A DNA stretch of 64,000 nt from positions 62,001 to 126,000 of the forward strand of contig NZ_JAFCKQ010000006.1 in assembly GCF_018130215.1 (NCBI RefSeq), read 5' to 3'. Shown here piece by piece: positions 60,239-64,000 of this stretch (position 1 is its first letter; the number at the start of each line of letters is the position of its first letter). Origin of the DNA: Bradyrhizobium jicamae. Its GTDB lineage: Bacteria > Pseudomonadota > Alphaproteobacteria > Rhizobiales > Xanthobacteraceae. Both the position numbers and the translations under genes were made by a program. Below the pieces are notes generated by a model. The model saw only the letters and a list, made by a program, of their open reading frames with translations, was not told where the DNA came from and did not search any database.

Positions 60239-60765
60239 GAATTCTTCCGCAACTGCACTACGTTTCCTGACGGTTTGGCCGAGGAGCTTTCGAGCTCCTG
60301 CTGCAGTCTCTCGCGCGCCCGGGACAGACGCGACATGACTGTGCCGATCGGGATGTTGAGCACTCGGGCGGCCTCTGCATAACTCAGGTCCTCGACGGCA
60401 ATCAGCAGCAGCACGGCGCGTTGCTCATCCGGGAGCCTGGCGAGCTTCCCGATCACCTCCTGACACATCAGTTTCTGTTCCTGCGCCGCGTTCTGCCCGA
60501 TCTCGTGGTCGGGCACCTCGTCGATCGTGACGTGCTGGCCGCGCGTGGCGGTACGGCGAAACTGGCTGACGGCGAGGTTGTGCAGGATCGCGAACAGCCA
60601 TGGTCGTGGATTGCCGTCGTCGTGACGCTGCTCCCAGTGACGGACCGCGCGCTCCAGGCAGTCCTGCACCAGATCGTCGGCGGCCGCGTAGTTGCGGACC
60701 AGCGAGCGCGCATAACGGCGCAGCGCTGGAATCACCGGTTCGATCTGGTGCAGCATGTCGTTCAT
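60235..60765 (-). CDS. ECF-type RNA polymerase sigma factor
   Basis: A 176-aa sigma-70 family factor. Region 2: VIPALRRYARSLVRNYAAAD, DDLVQDCLERAVRHWEQRHD, and PRPWLFAILHNLAVSQFRRT. Region 4: IGKLARLPDEQRAVLLLIAV, EDLSYAEAARVLNIPIGTVM, SRLSRARERLQQEL (recognition helix). No C-terminal extension. ATG 60765 overlaps the stop of the beta-propeller gene (ATGA) and its own stop overlaps the anti-sigma start, so all are coupled. It probably drives its own operon from the site at 62766-62790. Confidence 0.95.
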   Translation of the reverse strand: MNDMLHQIEPVIPALRRYARSLVRNYAAADDLVQDCLERAVRHWEQRHDDGNPRPWLFAILHNLAVSQFRRTATRGQHVTIDEVPDHEIGQNAAQEQKLMCQEVIGKLARLPDEQRAVLLLIAVEDLSYAEAARVLNIPIGTVMSRLSRARERLQQELESSSAKPSGNVVQLRKNS

Positions 60766-62219
60766 GGCGTCTGCACCTGCATGACCGCGCCAAGCTTCGA
60801 CGGTTCGCCGGCAGTGACGACGAGATAGCGCCGCTCGGCCTTGCCTGAGCCTTGCACGATTTGCCGGATCGGGCCAGTCGCTTCGACGATGGCCGAACCG
60901 GCGGGGTTGGTCATGAAGGCTGCAAGCGGCTCGACCGCACCGTGGCCGTCGGCGTGGTCCGCCAGCGCAAGCACATATCGCTGCTTCGGCTCGAGACCGG
61001 TCACGGACGCCTGCAGGACCTGGATCAGCCCTTGATCGAACAGCGATACGCTGGTCGGCGGCTTCTCGCCCTTCGCCGGGTTTTTCGGTGCCAGCGCGAG
61101 ATGGGCGACCTGACCGGCGACGCCGAGGCTTTGCAGGTTCGCCCGGTCGTCCGGGTTGGGAGCGGCACCCGGCACGTAGGCAATCGCTTGCGGTGCCTGG
61201 CCGATCGGGATGTTGGCGATCACCTTGTTGGTCGCGGTATCGATCGCGGCGAGCGCGTCGGCATTTTCCAGCCCGACATAGATCCGCGTGCCGTCGCCGG
61301 ACGGCCAGACGCCATGCGGAAGGTTGCCGACCGGAATGGTGGCGACCTCCGAGAAGTCGTCGGTCCGGTACACCTTGACCTCGCTGGTACCGCCGATGGT
61401 GATGTAAGCGAAGGTCCCCTTGGCCGTGACGGCGAAATTGACGTGGTTGGTGATCGGGCCGGTGTCGATGGTCTTGATCAGGGTGAACGGCGGCTTGGCG
61501 TTGAACACCTGCGTCCTGCCGACATCCTTCAGCGTGAACCACACCTGCTCGCCATCGGGCGTCGCCGCGATGTTCGGGCAGAAGGGGCTTTCCTGCTTCA
61601 CCTTCGCAACGATCCGATGGTCGGCGACGTCGACCACGTCGGTCTCCGGATTGAACGACGAGCAGATGTAGCCGTATTTTCCGTCGGGAGAGAAGATCTG
61701 CATGCCGGGCCCGGCAGGCACCTCGATACGCATCGTTTCCTTGAAGCTTTGCGCATCGATGACGGAGATATAGTTCTCGCCGCGAACGGTGACCCAGAGC
61801 TCCTTGCCATCGGGTGTGAAGAACGCCTCATGCGGCGAGCGGCCGACATAGGTGGTGTGCTTCACCGCGTTGGTCGCAGTATCGATGAAGGTCACTGAAT
61901 TCGAACCGATCGAGACGATGGCGATCGTGCGGTGGTCGGGCGAATAGCCCATGCCGTGGACCAGCACCTGCCCCTTGTAGAGCGGGCTGAAATTGCCGGG
62001 TTGCGGATCGCCCAGCCGGATCACGCCGAGCAGCTTGTTGTCGACGGGATCGGTGACGGAGACCGTGTTGGAGAACTGCTCGGCGGCATAGACACGATCG
62101 TGATGGCTGATCGGAATATCAGGCGCGGACGCTGCACCGGGCGCCTGGCCGGCGAACGCGGAGCTCGACATCACAACCACTGATGTGGCCAGCAGAGTCT
62201 TCAGGAATTGGCGGTTCAT
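60762..62219 (-). CDS. Secreted YncE-like beta-propeller (YVTN repeat) protein
   Basis: A 485-aa protein with a signal peptide (LKTLLATSVVVMSSSAFAGQ) and at least seven YVTN/NHL-type blades, such as RVYAAEQFSNTVSVTDPVDN, IAIVSIGSNSVTFIDTATNA, ELWVTVRGENYISVIDAQSF and RIYVGLENADALAAIDTATN. A C-terminal region from about 385 does not show blade repeats. Such proteins are periplasmic binding or scaffold modules. It lies between DUF305 and the sigma factor, 12 bases after the former. A role as sensor or effector of the ECF system is inferred. Confidence 0.9.
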   Translation of the reverse strand: MNRQFLKTLLATSVVVMSSSAFAGQAPGAASAPDIPISHHDRVYAAEQFSNTVSVTDPVDNKLLGVIRLGDPQPGNFSPLYKGQVLVHGMGYSPDHRTIAIVSIGSNSVTFIDTATNAVKHTTYVGRSPHEAFFTPDGKELWVTVRGENYISVIDAQSFKETMRIEVPAGPGMQIFSPDGKYGYICSSFNPETDVVDVADHRIVAKVKQESPFCPNIAATPDGEQVWFTLKDVGRTQVFNAKPPFTLIKTIDTGPITNHVNFAVTAKGTFAYITIGGTSEVKVYRTDDFSEVATIPVGNLPHGVWPSGDGTRIYVGLENADALAAIDTATNKVIANIPIGQAPQAIAYVPGAAPNPDDRANLQSLGVAGQVAHLALAPKNPAKGEKPPTSVSLFDQGLIQVLQASVTGLEPKQRYVLALADHADGHGAVEPLAAFMTNPAGSAIVEATGPIRQIVQGSGKAERRYLVVTAGEPSKLGAVMQVQTP

Positions 62220-62231
62220 TGCTTCGGATTC

Positions 62232-62699
62232 CTACTTCTTCATTTCATGGGACATGTTCATGTGGTCGCGAGCGGTCGTAGCTGCGGGAGCGGGCTGCGT
62301 CGGGGCGGGAGCAGATGCCGTGACCGGCTCGCCGATCGCGAGTTTCATGGCGTCGATCTCCTGCTGCTGGTCGACGATGATCTCCTGCGCGATGCGACGC
62401 AGCTGCTCGTTCTTGCCGTAGCGAAGCTCGATCACGGCCATGTCGATCGCGCCCTGGTGATGCGGCGTCATCATCGCGACGAAGTCACGATCGACATCGC
62501 CGCTCGGCCTTGCCGCCATGTCGTTCATCATCTTGGTCATCGCGGCGTCGTTTTCGGCGAGGAAGGCGCTCTCTTCGGCCGTCTGCGCCGGCTGATGCGC
62601 TTCTTGCGCAAGCACGGTCGAGGAGGCCGCAAAGGCGAGCAGCACGCGCATGCCGAGCAGGGCGGCACCGAGACCGGGTCTGAAGGATCGCAGTATCAT
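62232..62699 (-). CDS. DUF305 family periplasmic protein
   Basis: A 155-aa protein. A signal peptide (GMRVLLAFAASSTVLA, then QEAHQPAQ) precedes the four-helix DUF305 domain with the HHQGA motif: MMTPHHQGAIDMAVIELRYG near residue 78, and LRRIAQEIIVDQQQEIDAMK. The His/Met-rich tail (RDHMNMSHEMKK) could bind copper or another soft metal. DUF305 proteins are linked to copper or metal handling in several genera (family knowledge). First gene of the ECF operon. I chose ATG 62699 with AGGG upstream; a GTG at 62708 is in frame. Confidence 0.9.
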   Translation of the reverse strand: MILRSFRPGLGAALLGMRVLLAFAASSTVLAQEAHQPAQTAEESAFLAENDAAMTKMMNDMAARPSGDVDRDFVAMMTPHHQGAIDMAVIELRYGKNEQLRRIAQEIIVDQQQEIDAMKLAIGEPVTASAPAPTQPAPAATTARDHMNMSHEMKK

Positions 62700-62765
62700 G
62701 ACATTCACCCTGTGTGGTGTCGGGGAGCCCGAACGGTCCGGCATGGGCCGGCTTGCATGGGGTGG

Positions 62766-62790
62766 GACGCGGTGGCGTGGGTTCTATTCC
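62766..62790 (-). promoter_or_regulatory. Predicted ECF promoter of the DUF305-sigma operon
   Basis: On the minus strand GGAAT (62790-62786), 16 bases, then CGTC (62769-62766), which fits the usual ECF pattern GGAAC-N16-CGTT/CGTC. It lies 66 bases before the DUF305 start. No housekeeping-type promoter as good is visible, and autoregulation is expected for ECF operons. Prediction only. Confidence 0.6.
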
Positions 62791-62964
62791 GTCGAGGAGT
62801 GAAAATTATCAGTGATCACGACTTGCTGATCGATGAAATTGCGGGCTCAGGCCTGGGCCTGCGTTTTGCGATCGGCAAACCTCTGGCTATAAGGAGTAAT
62901 TCCGGTTCCGATCGGCCGGGTCCCTCTGTCCCCTTTGCGCGGTCCAGGCGCCAACAAGGCAAAA

Positions 62965-64000
62965 ATGTCCGTCAAGATCGATCCGATCACCCGCTCCGTC
63001 GTCCAGCACCGCCTGTCATCGATCGTGAGGGAAATGGGCGAAGCCATGCTTCGCACCTCCTATTCGCAGATCCTCAATTCCAGCCGCGATTTCTCGCTCG
63101 GCATCTGCGACACAAGCGGGCGGCTGATCGCGCAGGCCGACCACATCCCGGTGCATGTCGGCGCGCTGCCCTGGGCGACGCTGGCGGTCGAGCAGCGCTT
63201 CAAGGATGTCGCGCCCGGCGACGTCATCCTGCTCAACGATCCCTATCAGGGCGGCAGCCATCTGCCCGATCTTACCGCCTTCGTGCCTGTTTTCGACGGG
63301 GACAAACGGCTGCTCTGGACCATCGTGCGCGCACATCAGAGCGACATCGGCGGCGCCACCCACGGCGCCTACAATCCCGCCGCCACGGAGATCTATCAGG
63401 AAGGCATCCGTATCCCGCCGATCAAGCTCTATGAAGCCGGCAAGCCGCGCGAGGATCTGCTCGACCTCCTGGCGCTGAACATCCGAAATCCCAGGGAATT
63501 TCGCGGCGACCTTGCAGCGATGCTCGGCGCCGCCCATCTCGGCGAGCGCCGCGTGGCAAAGCTGTTCAGCGAGTTCGGGACCGAGACCGTCGAGGCCGCG
63601 ATCGAGGCCATTCTCGATGCCACCGAGCAGCAGACCCGTGTGGTGGTTTCGACCTGGAAGGACGGCGTGTTCCACGGCGAGGCCCTGCTCGATGACGACG
63701 GCCACGGCCGCACCGATATCAGGATATCGGCCAAGGTGACGAAGACGGGCAGCGACATCGAGGTCGATCTCACCGGCTCCGATCCGCAATCGACCAGTTT
63801 TGTGAACTCATCGCATGCCAACATGCAGGCCGCCGTCGCGATGGCCTTTGCGTATCTGATCGATGCGGACATCCCGAAGAACACCGGCGCGCTGCGGCCG
63901 CTGAAGGTCGTGGCGAAGCAGGGCACCATCGTCTGGGCCGATCCGGGGCGCCCGGTGACCCTCTGCACCAGCCACCCTTCCAACGAGATCGTCGAGGCGA
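62965..64000 (+). CDS. Hydantoinase B / 5-oxoprolinase beta-type subunit (partial)
   Basis: The first 345 residues of a HyuB/HydB-type protein that runs off the window. SVKIDPITRSVVQHRLSSIV is the usual start, and then come MGEAMLRTSYSQILNSSRDF, DVILLNDPYQGGSHLPDL, and RAHQSDIGGATHGAYNPAAT with His and Asp residues used for metal binding. It should work with a HyuA partner as an ATP-dependent ring-opening or carboxylase-type enzyme (hydantoinase, 5-oxoprolinase or acetophenone carboxylase class). ATG 62965; the ribosome site is weak. The partner gene is not visible upstream, so it may lie beyond the window. Confidence 0.92.
   Translation, partial: MSVKIDPITRSVVQHRLSSIVREMGEAMLRTSYSQILNSSRDFSLGICDTSGRLIAQADHIPVHVGALPWATLAVEQRFKDVAPGDVILLNDPYQGGSHLPDLTAFVPVFDGDKRLLWTIVRAHQSDIGGATHGAYNPAATEIYQEGIRIPPIKLYEAGKPREDLLDLLALNIRNPREFRGDLAAMLGAAHLGERRVAKLFSEFGTETVEAAIEAILDATEQQTRVVVSTWKDGVFHGEALLDDDGHGRTDIRISAKVTKTGSDIEVDLTGSDPQSTSFVNSSHANMQAAVAMAFAYLIDADIPKNTGALRPLKVVAKQGTIVWADPGRPVTLCTSHPSNEIVEA

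Noticed and set aside
60766-61542. Upstream extension of the sigma-factor frame
   Set aside because: It overlaps the propeller gene in a shadow frame. The sigma factor starts at ATG 60765 with an ATGA overlap.
1-64000. CRISPR arrays, insertion sequences, phage genes, tRNA or rRNA
   Set aside because: No regularly spaced repeats, transposase or integrase motifs, terminal repeats with target duplications, or cloverleaf-like sequences were found by eye.

Overview
The window looks like chromosomal DNA of a Bradyrhizobium-type alphaproteobacterium (inference). It is high in GC and carries an alphaproteobacterial Omp2b-type porin, a PuuE allantoinase, many ABC uptake operons, a FixK-like box and palindromic intergenic elements of the rhizobial type. 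I saw no rRNA, tRNA, CRISPR array, insertion sequence or phage gene.

Layout. 1-8.3 kb: tail of a MaoC-like gene, a major porin with a strong terminator, a flavin monooxygenase, a GST-like protein, an SDR/TetR pair divergent from a crotonase, and a MipZ/ParA-like ATPase. 8.3-15.8 kb: a leftward GH79-like hydrolase, SulP transporter and CHAD protein with a FixK/FNR-like box upstream; then a MarR-crotonase operon with two matched operator-like palindromes, an aldose epimerase, a 67-aa protein and an SDR. 16-32.7 kb: a nitrogen-scavenging region. It holds DUF3830-puuE, an MscS channel, a five-gene BMP-type ABC operon containing a biuret-hydrolase-like enzyme, an allantoate-amidohydrolase-like gene, a sensor kinase, a LysR/YeiH pair, and a second biuret-hydrolase-like gene followed by a permease. 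32.7-36 kb: tryptophan to anthranilate (kynA, kynU and a divergent alpha/beta-hydrolase formamidase).

36-48.2 kb: a sugar-type ABC operon, a VOC protein, a frameshifted FAD oxidoreductase, a phosphofructokinase with pyrophosphate-type signature residues that appears to sit in an insertion flanked by two copies of the oxidoreductase 3' end, and an oligopeptide-type ABC operon. 48.6-50 kb: HU protein, an SDR lacking the usual catalytic residues, and a 26-aa hydrophobic microprotein. 50-56.7 kb: a sulfonate-type sulfur-scavenging cluster (two binding proteins, permease, ATPase, acyl-CoA-dehydrogenase-like and SsuD-like monooxygenases). 57-59.4 kb: a CmcJ/NvfI-like protein and an MFS transporter. 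59.4-62.8 kb: a four-gene ECF sigma/anti-sigma operon with DUF305 and beta-propeller proteins behind a plausible self-recognised promoter. The window ends inside a hydantoinase-B-type gene.

The most unusual points are the phosphofructokinase insertion, the two BiuH/TrtA-type hydrolases next to ureide genes with similar operator-like sites, the ECF operon, the microprotein, and a palindromic element that supplies the stop codons of two convergent genes.
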